From assembly GCA_023390215.1 (NCBI GenBank), contig JAEWDG010000305.1, forward strand, positions 1-11,013: a DNA stretch of 11,013 nt. Reading direction: 5' to 3'. Below, in pieces: positions 1 through 6,379 of the stretch; position 1 is the first letter of the stretch; each line of letters opens with the position of its first letter. Made by a program: the position numbers and the translations under genes. The notes beneath the pieces are model-generated. The model saw only the letters and a list, made by a program, of their open reading frames with translations. It ran no database searches and had not been told where the DNA came from. Origin of the DNA: Bacteroidota bacterium (GTDB lineage: Bacteria; Bacteroidota; Bacteroidia; Chitinophagales; Chitinophagaceae).

Positions 1-1669
1 GTCTGGGATTGTAATATGTTGTTCCAATTCCCGCACTCATACCCATGGCAAAGGCGGTGGTATATGAATATTTGAGAAAAGGGTTTTTATCGATAATGGA
101 ATCGAAAGCGGGGGTTTTGGTCAGATAATTAAATTCAAAATTCAAAGGTTTAACCGTCAGCTTCCAGTTCTTCTTATTTAACCAGTTCCATCCGGTTGAG
201 AAATTTGCTGATTGCAACGCAAAAAGATTCAGCCGGTTTGTGTAAGCGAGATTGGTATTAAAAAATGTTTCTCCTTTTTTGCTGTTCATATAATTCCTGC
301 CTCGGTAACTGCTGTTCCTGTTCGCAGTCCCTGAAATAGTGGGGATTAACCTGGGAATGGAAATATTATTGCTGTAGCTGAATTCATTCGAATTGATCAG
401 CCCTCCATTGTTATTGTTGTTATTGTTGTTTAATTCCACACCCGCTCTTAATTTGTGCGTCATTCTTATTCCCTCACGGCGCATGTTTCTGTTGGTTAGA
501 GAGAGATTTCCGGATACTCCGAAAAGATTTCCGCCAATCACTGCGGCGGTTTTGCTGGTTGAATAACTGACTTCAATACCTGATTCAAATCCAAATTTCT
601 TTGCCGGCAATAACTCAATGATCAGGTCTAATGAATCTTTACCCGGCACCTCTACAGTGGTGATGTCCACACGGTCCCATATACCCGAAACTGTAAGGTT
701 GGTGATCGTGCGGTCGATATCCGACTGCCGGTAGAGTTGTCCTTTTTGTAACTGAATATTTCGCATCAGAAATCCCGTTCTCACGATCGGGTTTCGGTAT
801 CGTAAAATCAAATTTCTTGTGGGCCGCTGAAAGATGGTTGTCGTATCGAAGAAATTATCTCTTGGACGAAAATCGGGGAGTACATAGATTTTCCTGATAT
901 AAAAACGGTCTAAACGGGTTGTATCTTTAGGCGGATTTAATACAAGGGCCAGTCGGATCTGAGGGCTGTCGATCTGTCTTTGAGCCTCAGCAAGTAAGCG
1001 AAGTTGTTCAAACGGATCGTCGCTGATAGTCGTTAATGCTTCTATTGTAGTATCACCGCGCATTTTTAATTCCGCTGCTGTGAATTTGTAGTAGCCATTG
1101 TTTCTAAAACTATCCACCAGCCTTCCTATTTCTCCTATCACAGCCGTTTTGGTAAAGGGTTGATTTTCCCTGATCAGCGACTGTGGTTTTATTTTTAATG
1201 CCAGTTCCTGCAGATCGGGTTTTCGCAAACGGTAACTGAGTGTATCAATTAAGGTTGGCTTGCCAGGCTCGACTGTATATTTTACATATACTTTCTTTCC
1301 GGAAGTATCCGCCCTGAAATTGACCTTCGCATCAAAATATCCCAGATGAAACATTGATCCTTTCATGTTCTTTGCAGACAAAGCGGAATACCCGGAATCG
1401 TAAGGGGGCGGTTTCCTTATAATATGAAAGAAGATCAGGATATCTTTTCCCGGCACTTTAGAACTGTCCTCCAACTGATTGGCCAAACGGCTTTCAATAT
1501 CAGATTTCTCCTGCCTTGTAAAATTTCCTCCCTTAACTTCAATATTCGTTTTCCGGAGATAAGGTTGAGCCGGTGCTTTTCTTACAATGGAAACGGTACA
1601 GGAGCTAAGTATGGCAAGCAGAAAGATAAAAGCGATGAATAAATTATTCCTTCCTGGTACCGGAAACAT
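1..1669 (-). CDS. tamL: TamL-like BamA/TamA family outer-membrane protein, lipoprotein (3' end outside window)
   Basis: The minus-strand frame is open from an ATG at 1669 to the left edge (556 codons, no stop), so the C-terminal part of the barrel is missing. The N-terminus is a lipoprotein signal: a hydrophobic stretch of about residues 10-21, then LSSC with the lipidated cysteine at residue 24. Residues of about 35-350 look like POTRA-type periplasmic repeats (for example 'KTNIEVKGGNF' and later 'FLMRNIQLQKGQLYRQSDID'). From about residue 355 ('KKFGFESGIEVSYST') the pattern becomes the alternating strands of an Omp85 barrel. Omp85 proteins insert or assemble outer-membrane proteins. The lipidated TamA-like branch is known as TamL in Bacteroidota and usually works with inner-membrane TamB, whose gene often lies downstream; that would be off the left edge. 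An RNA methyltransferase lies divergently 13 bases away. An asparagine run of eight (residues 414-421) probably sits in a barrel loop. The family is certain; the exact paralogue (TamL versus another BamA-like lipoprotein) is less so. Confidence 0.85.
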   Translation of the reverse strand, partial: MFPVPGRNNLFIAFIFLLAILSSCTVSIVRKAPAQPYLRKTNIEVKGGNFTRQEKSDIESRLANQLEDSSKVPGKDILIFFHIIRKPPPYDSGYSALSAKNMKGSMFHLGYFDAKVNFRADTSGKKVYVKYTVEPGKPTLIDTLSYRLRKPDLQELALKIKPQSLIRENQPFTKTAVIGEIGRLVDSFRNNGYYKFTAAELKMRGDTTIEALTTISDDPFEQLRLLAEAQRQIDSPQIRLALVLNPPKDTTRLDRFYIRKIYVLPDFRPRDNFFDTTTIFQRPTRNLILRYRNPIVRTGFLMRNIQLQKGQLYRQSDIDRTITNLTVSGIWDRVDITTVEVPGKDSLDLIIELLPAKKFGFESGIEVSYSTSKTAAVIGGNLFGVSGNLSLTNRNMRREGIRMTHKLRAGVELNNNNNNNNGGLINSNEFSYSNNISIPRLIPTISGTANRNSSYRGRNYMNSKKGETFFNTNLAYTNRLNLFALQSANFSTGWNWLNKKNWKLTVKPLNFEFNYLTKTPAFDSIIDKNPFLKYSYTTAFAMGMSAGIGTTYYNPR

Positions 1670-1682
1670 CAATTGATTCGAA

Positions 1683-2432
1683 ATGGTGAGTAAATCTACA
1701 GTCAAATATATCCAAAGTTTACAGCAGAAAAAATTCAGAGACGCGGATAATGTGTTTGTCGCAGAGGGTCCGAAGCTTGTTTCGGAACTGTTTGCGTCGG
1801 GTACCTTCAGGCTCAAAGCAGCATATGGTACAGCCACGTGGATGGAAGAAATATACGGCGATAGGGAAACATCGGAAATCGATCCCGTTTTCGAAGTATC
1901 AGAAGATGAACTGGAACGGATGAGCGGATTTAAAACGGCTAATAAATGTCTTGCGGTTTTCGAAAAAAGAATAAGCGGAGTTCCCGTACCCACAGATGAA
2001 TTGATGCTGATGCTGGACGATATCCAGGATCCCGGCAACCTGGGTACCATCATTCGTACCGCTGACTGGTTTGGTGTTTCTCAAATCGTTTGTTCTAAGG
2101 CTACGGCAGATTGTTATAATCCAAAAGTCGTTCAGAGTACCATGGCTAGCCTCGCTCATGTGGAGCTTCTGTATACAGACCTGGAAAGCTGGCTGGATCA
2201 GCACGAAGAAAAACAATTGCTTTGCGCGACTCTCCATGGCGAACCATTAAGCACTGTTGAAAAAGCTCATAACCAGGTTCTGGTTATCGGAAACGAATCA
2301 AAAGGAATTAATAAGGAACTGCAGGGGCGGGCATCCCATTTAATCAGTATTCCTAAATTCGGACGGGCCGAATCATTAAATGCCGCAGTGGCAACGGGTA
2401 TTATCCTCTCACATTTTTCGGGTATGCGTTAA
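1683..2432 (+). CDS. SpoU/TrmH-family RNA 2'-O-methyltransferase
   Basis: This 249-residue protein has the usual two-part structure of SpoU-class (SPOUT) enzymes, which methylate a ribose 2'-OH of tRNA or rRNA using S-adenosylmethionine. Residues 1 to about 95 form the substrate-binding domain, including '[12 protein letters not shown]'. Residues of about 105-249 form the trefoil-knot catalytic domain. All three signature motifs are visible: motif 1 'NLGTIIRTA' (N119, catalytic-type R125), motif 2 'VIGNESKGI' (201-209), and motif 3 '[16 protein letters not shown]' (E230, N233). The ATG at 1683 fits the family start (M-x-S-K). There is no Shine-Dalgarno sequence. The target nucleotide cannot be read from sequence; RlmB/TsnR-like rRNA methylation is possible. 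The gene is divergent from the TamL-like gene by 13 bases, and its stop codon overlaps that of the convergent permease gene. No TAnnTTTG promoter was found upstream. Confidence 0.92.
   Translation: MVSKSTVKYIQSLQQKKFRDADNVFVAEGPKLVSELFASGTFRLKAAYGTATWMEEIYGDRETSEIDPVFEVSEDELERMSGFKTANKCLAVFEKRISGVPVPTDELMLMLDDIQDPGNLGTIIRTADWFGVSQIVCSKATADCYNPKVVQSTMASLAHVELLYTDLESWLDQHEEKQLLCATLHGEPLSTVEKAHNQVLVIGNESKGINKELQGRASHLISIPKFGRAESLNAAVATGIILSHFSGMR
1703..1710 (-). promoter_or_regulatory. Candidate Bacteroidota -7 box for the TamL-like gene
   Basis: On the minus strand these bases read TATATTTG, a perfect match to the Bacteroidota -7 consensus TAnnTTTG. The box lies 33 bases upstream of the ATG at 1669, which would give a leader of about 28 bases. 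No TTG is present at the expected -33 distance (the strand reads TTT there), so the match is half complete. The box lies within codons 7-10 of the divergent methyltransferase gene, because the 13-base gap is too short for any promoter. Confidence 0.45.
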
Positions 2433-3658
2433 CGAAATTGGATTGCGCGAACGGTATTTACTCTTTTGATGATCATCGTAGGAATGATCAGCGTAAGGAA
2501 GCAGATCAGAAGTGAAACTAAACAGACTGCTATTACCTGCCACCAGATTATTTGGGCATGGGCCGTACTCATATAATAAGCTTCTTCATTCAGTTTTATC
2601 CATCCTGTTCTTTCCTGTATCCAGCAAATGCCTAAACCCAGGGCAAGACCGGCCAGCGTTCCCACTATAGCGATCAAACTTGTATTGTAAAGGAAGATTT
2701 GCTGAATCGTCCAGTCTGTAGCGCCCAGCGCTTTAAGTACACCCGTCATTCTTGTTCTTTCCAATACAAGAATGATCAGACAGGTAACAAGATTTACCGC
2801 GGCTATCACCATCATTATGATCAACAGAATGTTTTTCACCTGTGCCTGCAAATTGAGCCAGTCGAAAATATTCGGATAGATCTTTTTGATGCTTCTGCTA
2901 TACCAGAGATCCGGCAGTTCACTGTAAATGGTTGAAGAAAGGGTATCTGCGAGTTTGTAGTTATCCAGAAACAATTCATATCCCCCGATCTGATCTCCCT
3001 CCCATAAATTCAGGCGGCGGATAAGATTAATATCACAGATCGCGAAATTTTGATCATATTCTTCTATCCCTGTTTTGTATAAACCTGATATATGAAGGGG
3101 TCTCGCTGTTTTACTTCCATCTTCTCTGAAAAAATATACGATCAGCCGGTCGCCGGTTTTTACCTGCAGCTGATTCGCAAGAAAACTGCTGATCACAATT
3201 TCTGAACTATAACCGCTGTCTTTAAAATTCAGCCAATGGCCATTTATCAGAAATTTATTCATTCTGCCAAAATCAAAACTGCTGTCTATCCCTTTGAACA
3301 TCGCGCTGCCAATATCTGTTTCCGATTTTACAATTCCTGATTTTGTGGCATACCGTTCAACGGATCTCACGTGTGGTACCGCACGGAGAAATTTTTCAAC
3401 CGAATCATTTGCCTGGAAGGGGTACTCTTCTGCGACATTTACCCGGTTTTCTATATCCCGTTGAACGCGTATGTGCCCCCAGAAACTGAATACCTTATCG
3501 GAGATCACCTGTTGAAACCCATTGAAAAAACTTAGTGCCACGATCATTACGGCAACACTCAACGCCGTGGCGGCAATGGCCAATCTGATAATAAAACGTG
3601 AAAAAGTTTTGCGCCTTAGAGAGGAAATGCGTTGTGCTATGAAGACCGAAACGTTCAA
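2429..3658 (-). CDS. LolC/LolE-type ABC transporter permease (FtsX/MacB fold)
   Basis: Numbering follows the longer frame opened by a TTG at 3682 (417 codons). An N-terminal transmembrane helix (about residues 31-52) is followed by a large periplasmic domain (about 58-280). Three further helices follow, at about 285-308, 330-354 and 380-403. The sequence '[17 protein letters not shown]' (308-324) is the cytoplasmic coupling segment typical of LolC/E and FtsX-type permeases, which pull lipoproteins out of the inner membrane for LolA with the ATPase LolD. No ATPase gene is in the window. No ATG exists before residue 46. The TTG at 3682 lies inside the predicted -7 promoter box, so I prefer the TTG at 3658, which gives a 409-residue protein beginning '[12 protein letters not shown]', the normal family length and N-terminus. 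The stop codon overlaps the convergent methyltransferase stop. The family is secure; whether it serves lipoprotein export or another LolE-like role is inferred. Confidence 0.9.
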   Translation of the reverse strand: MNVSVFIAQRISSLRRKTFSRFIIRLAIAATALSVAVMIVALSFFNGFQQVISDKVFSFWGHIRVQRDIENRVNVAEEYPFQANDSVEKFLRAVPHVRSVERYATKSGIVKSETDIGSAMFKGIDSSFDFGRMNKFLINGHWLNFKDSGYSSEIVISSFLANQLQVKTGDRLIVYFFREDGSKTARPLHISGLYKTGIEEYDQNFAICDINLIRRLNLWEGDQIGGYELFLDNYKLADTLSSTIYSELPDLWYSRSIKKIYPNIFDWLNLQAQVKNILLIIMMVIAAVNLVTCLIILVLERTRMTGVLKALGATDWTIQQIFLYNTSLIAIVGTLAGLALGLGICWIQERTGWIKLNEEAYYMSTAHAQIIWWQVIAVCLVSLLICFLTLIIPTMIIKRVNTVRAIQFR

Positions 3659-3679
3659 ACAGGGAAATTTGCTATCTTT

Positions 3680-3708
3680 CAAAAGTAATTAATTAGGCAT
3701 TAAATCAA
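3680..3708 (-). promoter_or_regulatory. Bacteroidota-type promoter for the LolC/E-like permease
   Basis: On the minus strand, TTG (3708-3706) is followed by 18 bases and then TACTTTTG (3687-3680), matching the Bacteroidota -33/-7 pattern. Transcription would start near 3674, about 16 bases before the TTG at 3658. The whole promoter fits into the short gap before the divergent exported-protein gene (ATG at 3713), with its -33 element four bases from that start codon. It overlaps the upstream TTG at 3682, which is the main reason for choosing the downstream start. Confidence 0.65.
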
Positions 3709-3712
3709 TTTC

Positions 3713-4993
3713 ATGATCCGCAGGCTCCTCCTGTTTTTATTTTTTTCCGCAGTTATTTTTATTTCGAAGGCGCAGGTTGTTGAAAGGATATATAAACCAT
3801 TTATTCAAACAGCCCAACTATTCAAATCCGGGGATCAGCAGGGTTTTCCGGTCTGGACTTTAAACTCTTCTGACCGCCTTCAACTTGAATTCGATGATCT
3901 GGAAGGCAATGTGAAAAGTTATTACTACAGTTTCCTGCTTTGTGATTATAACTGGAACCCGGCGAATCTCAACCCTTTTGATTATATCAAAGGATTTACG
4001 CAAAACAGAATTTCCACTTACCGGTATTCTTCGATTGCGCTTGTACGTTATACTCATTATCAGGCTAGTTTGCCTGATGCGAACGGAATGCCAACGAGAT
4101 CCGGAAATTACCTGCTGAAAGTTTATCTCGATGGGGATACTTCGAAGCTGGTTTTCACAAAGCAGATGGTGGTGCTGGATCCGAAAGCAGCGGTTTCCGG
4201 ACAGGTTGTTCAACCACTGTCAGCAAACCTGTTCAGCACCCATCAAAAGATACGTTTGTCAGTGAACCTCGGCGGACTCAGCACTTTCAGCGCTGCACAG
4301 CAAATTAAAGTTGTGATCTTGCAGAACAACCGATGGGATAATGCAGAAAGGGACATTCCTCCAACATTTGTGCGGGGCAATATGCTTGAATTTAATTCGG
4401 AAGACCATGCGATCTTTCCTGGTGGAAAAGAATTCAGATGGCTGGACCTGAGAAGTTTTCGCCTTCAAAGCGACAGGGTTGACCATGCGGATTATACAAA
4501 AACCAGCACAGATATTTATGTAAGACCCGATGTGGACCGTAATGGACAGAGATATGTGTATTACCCTGATTTTGACGGGATGTATAACATCATGACTTAT
4601 GAAACCATCAATCCGTTCTGGCAGGGAGATTACGCAACAGTACATTTTACTTTCGTTACGCCTAACGGTGAGCCATATCCTAACCGCGATCTTTATCTCG
4701 GCGGCTCTTTTTCCGACTGGGGTAATTCTGATACCTGGAAAATGAATTTCAATGAAGATAAAAGAGTATATGAGGGTTCGGCTTATCTGAAACAGGGCTA
4801 TTATAGTTACAATTATATTTCAGTTGCAAAAGATAATCCTCAGGACAGAAAGGATATGGAAGGAAATTATTGGGAAACCCAGAACCGCTATGTGGTGCTC
4901 GTTTATTACAAGGGATTTTCAGACCGGAATGATCAGCTCATTGGATATAGTTCTCTGAATTCAAGGAATGACCGGCCCGGCTTTAGTTTTTGA
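3713..4993 (+). CDS. DUF5103 / type IX secretion system plug-type exported protein
   Basis: This 426-residue protein begins with a clear signal peptide, 'MIRRLLLFLFFSAVIFISKA', with cleavage expected before Gln21, so it is exported to the periplasm or outer membrane. The rest resembles the Bacteroidota DUF5103 family. The conserved pieces I recognise are the opening 'VVERIYKPFIQTAQLF', the aromatic 'YYYSFLLCDYNWNPANL' region (70-86), and the C-terminal 'NRYVVLVYYKGFSDRNDQLI' (391-410). Residues of about 324-370 ('YLGGSFSDWG', then 'LKQGYYSYNYI') look like an early-set or CBM48-like beta sandwich. A member of this family was seen plugging the periplasmic face of the T9SS translocon SprA in Flavobacterium johnsoniae, hence the name; not every paralogue need do so. 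No other T9SS gene is in the window. The -33 element of the SRP RNA promoter overlaps this gene's stop codon. Confidence 0.88.
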   Translation: MIRRLLLFLFFSAVIFISKAQVVERIYKPFIQTAQLFKSGDQQGFPVWTLNSSDRLQLEFDDLEGNVKSYYYSFLLCDYNWNPANLNPFDYIKGFTQNRISTYRYSSIALVRYTHYQASLPDANGMPTRSGNYLLKVYLDGDTSKLVFTKQMVVLDPKAAVSGQVVQPLSANLFSTHQKIRLSVNLGGLSTFSAAQQIKVVILQNNRWDNAERDIPPTFVRGNMLEFNSEDHAIFPGGKEFRWLDLRSFRLQSDRVDHADYTKTSTDIYVRPDVDRNGQRYVYYPDFDGMYNIMTYETINPFWQGDYATVHFTFVTPNGEPYPNRDLYLGGSFSDWGNSDTWKMNFNEDKRVYEGSAYLKQGYYSYNYISVAKDNPQDRKDMEGNYWETQNRYVVLVYYKGFSDRNDQLIGYSSLNSRNDRPGFSF

Positions 4994-5019
4994 TAAACAG
5001 GCAGAGTTGCCTATTTTTG
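4990..5019 (+). promoter_or_regulatory. Consensus promoter of the SRP RNA gene
   Basis: TTG at 4990-4992, exactly 19 bases, then TATTTTTG at 5012-5019: a textbook Bacteroidota promoter. The predicted start, a few bases downstream, coincides with the first base-paired residues of the SRP RNA (5024 onward). The -33 TTG overlaps the TGA stop (4991-4993) of the upstream exported-protein gene, so the RNA gene has its own promoter with no spare sequence. Confidence 0.8.
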
Positions 5020-5023
5020 CCGC

Positions 5024-5116
5024 GGCAAGTCTTATACGACCAGCTCCTGTTGAATCCCCCAGGACCGGAAGGTAGCAAGGGTAAATGGTTGAGCGGTGCG
5101 ATGTAAGTAACTTGCC
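5024..5116 (+). ncRNA. ffs: Bacterial small signal recognition particle RNA (4.5S RNA)
   Basis: This RNA binds Ffh and helps the signal recognition particle deliver ribosomes translating membrane proteins to FtsY at the membrane. The diagnostic piece is the helix 8 core: 'CCAGGACCGGAAGGTAGCA' (5059-5077), with the GGAA tetraloop at 5067-5070 closed by CC/GG and the conserved AGCA strand at 5074-5077, inside an outer CCC/GGG stem. The molecule folds as one long hairpin. GGCAAGT (5024-5030) pairs with ACTTGCC (5110-5116), CTTA (5031-5034) with TAAG (5104-5107), GCTC (5043-5046) with GAGC (5091-5094), and ACC (5039-5041) with GGT (5095-5097). About 93 nucleotides is normal for the small bacterial type without an Alu domain. 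The ends are deduced from pairing, the promoter and the T-run, and may be a few bases off. Confidence 0.92.
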
Positions 5117-5122
5117 TTTTTT
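5110..5122 (+). terminator. Terminator of the SRP RNA gene (closing stem plus T-run)
   Basis: The 3' strand of the closing stem of the SRP RNA (ACTTGCC, 5110-5116) is followed directly by six T residues (5117-5122). The RNA's own terminal helix therefore appears to serve as the terminator. The -33 element of the next promoter (TTG at 5124-5126) begins only two bases after the T-run. Confidence 0.6.
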
Positions 5123-5123
5123 A

Positions 5124-5153
5124 TTGCCCTCTCATACCGGCTTTTTACCTTTG
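5124..5153 (+). promoter_or_regulatory. Consensus promoter of the transaldolase-family gene
   Basis: TTG at 5124-5126, 19 bases, then TACCTTTG at 5146-5153, matching the Bacteroidota consensus exactly. Transcription would begin around 5158-5160, giving a short A-rich leader of about 17-19 bases before the ATG at 5177, with no Shine-Dalgarno sequence. Confidence 0.78.
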
Positions 5154-5176
5154 CCGGAAATCATAAAAACAAAAGC

Positions 5177-5830
5177 ATGAAATTTTTCATTGATACAGCC
5201 AACCTCGACCAGATCAGGGAAGCTAACGAACTTGGGATTCTCGATGGAGTAACAACCAATCCTTCACTGATGGCTAAAGAAGGAATAAAAGGTCAGGATG
5301 CGATCAATAATCATTATAAAGCCATTTGCGAAATGGTGGATGGTGATATCAGCGCGGAAGTGATCGCAACCGATTTCAAAGGAATCGTGGAAGAAGGCCA
5401 GAAACTGGCAAAAATTCATGAAAATATTGTAGTGAAAGTGCCAATGATCAAGGATGGCGTAAAGGCCATAAAATGGTTTACCGATAATGGTATTCGAACG
5501 AATTGTACACTGGTATTTTCGGCTGGCCAGGCCATCCTGGCTGCGAAGGCAGGTGCCTCATATGTTTCCCCCTTTATCGGAAGAATTGACGACAGTGGTT
5601 GGGAAGGAATCGATCTGATTCACCAGATCCGCCTTATATACGATGTGCAGGCTTTTTCAACTGAAATTCTTGCAGCTTCCATCCGTACAGCCAACCATAT
5701 CACCAAATGTGCTGAAGCTGGAGCTGATGTATGCACCTGTCCGCTTGATTCAATCCTTGGGTTACTGAAACATCCGCTGACGGATATCGGGCTTGCAAAA
5801 TTTCTTGAAGACGCAAAGAAAACAGCTTAA
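5177..5830 (+). CDS. tal: Transaldolase, TalC/MipB (fructose-6-phosphate aldolase-like) subfamily
   Basis: This 217-residue cytoplasmic protein is the short, single-domain type of transaldolase, which forms a Schiff base with dihydroxyacetone units from fructose 6-phosphate or sedoheptulose 7-phosphate in the non-oxidative pentose phosphate pathway. Recognisable elements are 'FIDTANL' (Asp6), 'GVTTNPSLMAKEG' (Asn28), 'VVKVPM' with the catalytic Lys87, and 'YVSPFIGRID' (129-138). Compared from memory with E. coli FsaA, the positions of Gln59 and Tyr131, which favour aldolase activity, appear to be Glu61 and Phe133 here. Those are the residues typical of true transaldolases, so I favour transaldolase over fructose-6-phosphate aldolase; the alignment is by eye. 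The gene has its own consensus promoter upstream and a strong hairpin terminator 18 bases after its stop, so it is probably monocistronic. Confidence 0.95.
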   Translation: MKFFIDTANLDQIREANELGILDGVTTNPSLMAKEGIKGQDAINNHYKAICEMVDGDISAEVIATDFKGIVEEGQKLAKIHENIVVKVPMIKDGVKAIKWFTDNGIRTNCTLVFSAGQAILAAKAGASYVSPFIGRIDDSGWEGIDLIHQIRLIYDVQAFSTEILAASIRTANHITKCAEAGADVCTCPLDSILGLLKHPLTDIGLAKFLEDAKKTA

Positions 5831-5848
5831 AAAAATTGAGATAATCGG

Positions 5849-5875
5849 AAAGCAGGATTTGGTCCTGCTTTTTTT
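5849..5875 (+). terminator. Rho-independent terminator of the transaldolase gene
   Basis: A nine-base-pair stem, AAAGCAGGA (5849-5857) with TCCTGCTTT (5863-5871), encloses the five-base loop TTTGG and runs into a T-stretch ending at 5875. It begins 18 bases after the transaldolase stop. On the opposite strand the hairpin is not directly followed by a T-run (eight bases intervene before the A-run at 5829-5835), so it is probably a weaker terminator for the convergent gene ending at 5920. Confidence 0.85.
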
Positions 5876-5919
5876 ATGTCATTATTTTATTTGAGAAATA
5901 TTCCCCATTCTATTCCTGA

Positions 5920-6327
5920 TCAACGATTCTTTTTTTTCCGGTTATTTTTTATTCCATCAAGGATTTCCTGGTTGGTGGGAAGAACGGCGATATCCGGCCG
6001 TGTTTTGATCCAGACCGAAAATTCTTTTTTAATGGCAGGATCCCTTTTGAATGTAAGAGTTATATCGACCTTGGTGACGCTGCAGTCTTTTTCAATATAT
6101 AAATTGTTCCCGTAGAATTTTCCATAACTCGATTGGAAAATCAAATAATTCGTATCAAGGGGAAGATATTTTCCATTGGCGAGTTCTCCATCGATATTAA
6201 TATAATTGTATGTGCCTTTTTTCAGGCTGTCTGTGTAAAGATTTACATAGATCTCCCGGATGTCCTGCGCATAAAGTTTCCCGCTGTTAGCAAGCAGAAG
6301 CAGTAGCGCGACAAATAATCTTCGCAT
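5920..6327 (-). CDS. Small exported protein of unknown function
   Basis: I do not recognise a named family. Starting from the ATG at 6327 the protein has 135 residues: a signal peptide 'MRRLFVALLLLLANSGKLYA' with cleavage expected before Gln21, then about 115 residues rich in beta-strand patterns. The segment from 'YNYINIDGELANGKYLPLDT' through 'SYGKFYGNNLYIEKDC' to 'ITLTFKRDPAIKKEFSVWIK' looks like a single immunoglobulin-like beta sandwich, and the end is very basic (KNNRKKKNR). One cysteine remains in the mature part. A TTG six bases further upstream is in frame, but AAGGA at 6341-6337 sits nine bases from the ATG and only three from the TTG, so the ATG is preferred. The gene lies 52 bases after the oxidoreductase stop on the same strand and could be co-transcribed. 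Periplasmic or outer-membrane location is inferred from the signal peptide. Confidence 0.8.
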   Translation of the reverse strand: MRRLFVALLLLLANSGKLYAQDIREIYVNLYTDSLKKGTYNYINIDGELANGKYLPLDTNYLIFQSSYGKFYGNNLYIEKDCSVTKVDITLTFKRDPAIKKEFSVWIKTRPDIAVLPTNQEILDGIKNNRKKKNR

Positions 6328-6336
6328 ATCCAAAAT

Positions 6337-6341
6337 TCCTT
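6337..6341 (-). promoter_or_regulatory. Shine-Dalgarno sequence deciding the start of the small exported protein
   Basis: The minus strand reads AAGGA here, nine bases before the ATG at 6327. Shine-Dalgarno sequences are scarce in this window, so this one is informative. Its spacing fits the ATG and not the in-frame TTG at 6333. Confidence 0.4.
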
Positions 6342-6379
6342 AAATCGGGGAGAAGTTGCGTTAAAAACCTGGTAATCTT

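Noticed and set aside
1424..1642. Plus-strand open frame of 72 codons
   Set aside because: It is antisense to the N-terminal region of the TamL-like gene, which has a coherent lipoprotein signal and POTRA pattern.
3673..3680. TATCTTTC as the -7 box of the DUF5103-type gene
   Set aside because: It matches seven of eight consensus bases, but there is no TTG at the -33 distance. It is too weak to list as a promoter.
4259..4645. Minus-strand open frame of 128 codons
   Set aside because: It lies antisense inside the DUF5103-type gene, has no recognisable domain, and the plus-strand protein is clearly real.
5876..6115. Plus-strand open frame of 79 codons after the transaldolase terminator
   Set aside because: It overlaps the exported-protein gene on the other strand, begins right after a terminator, and its translation is low-complexity and Phe-rich with no family resemblance.
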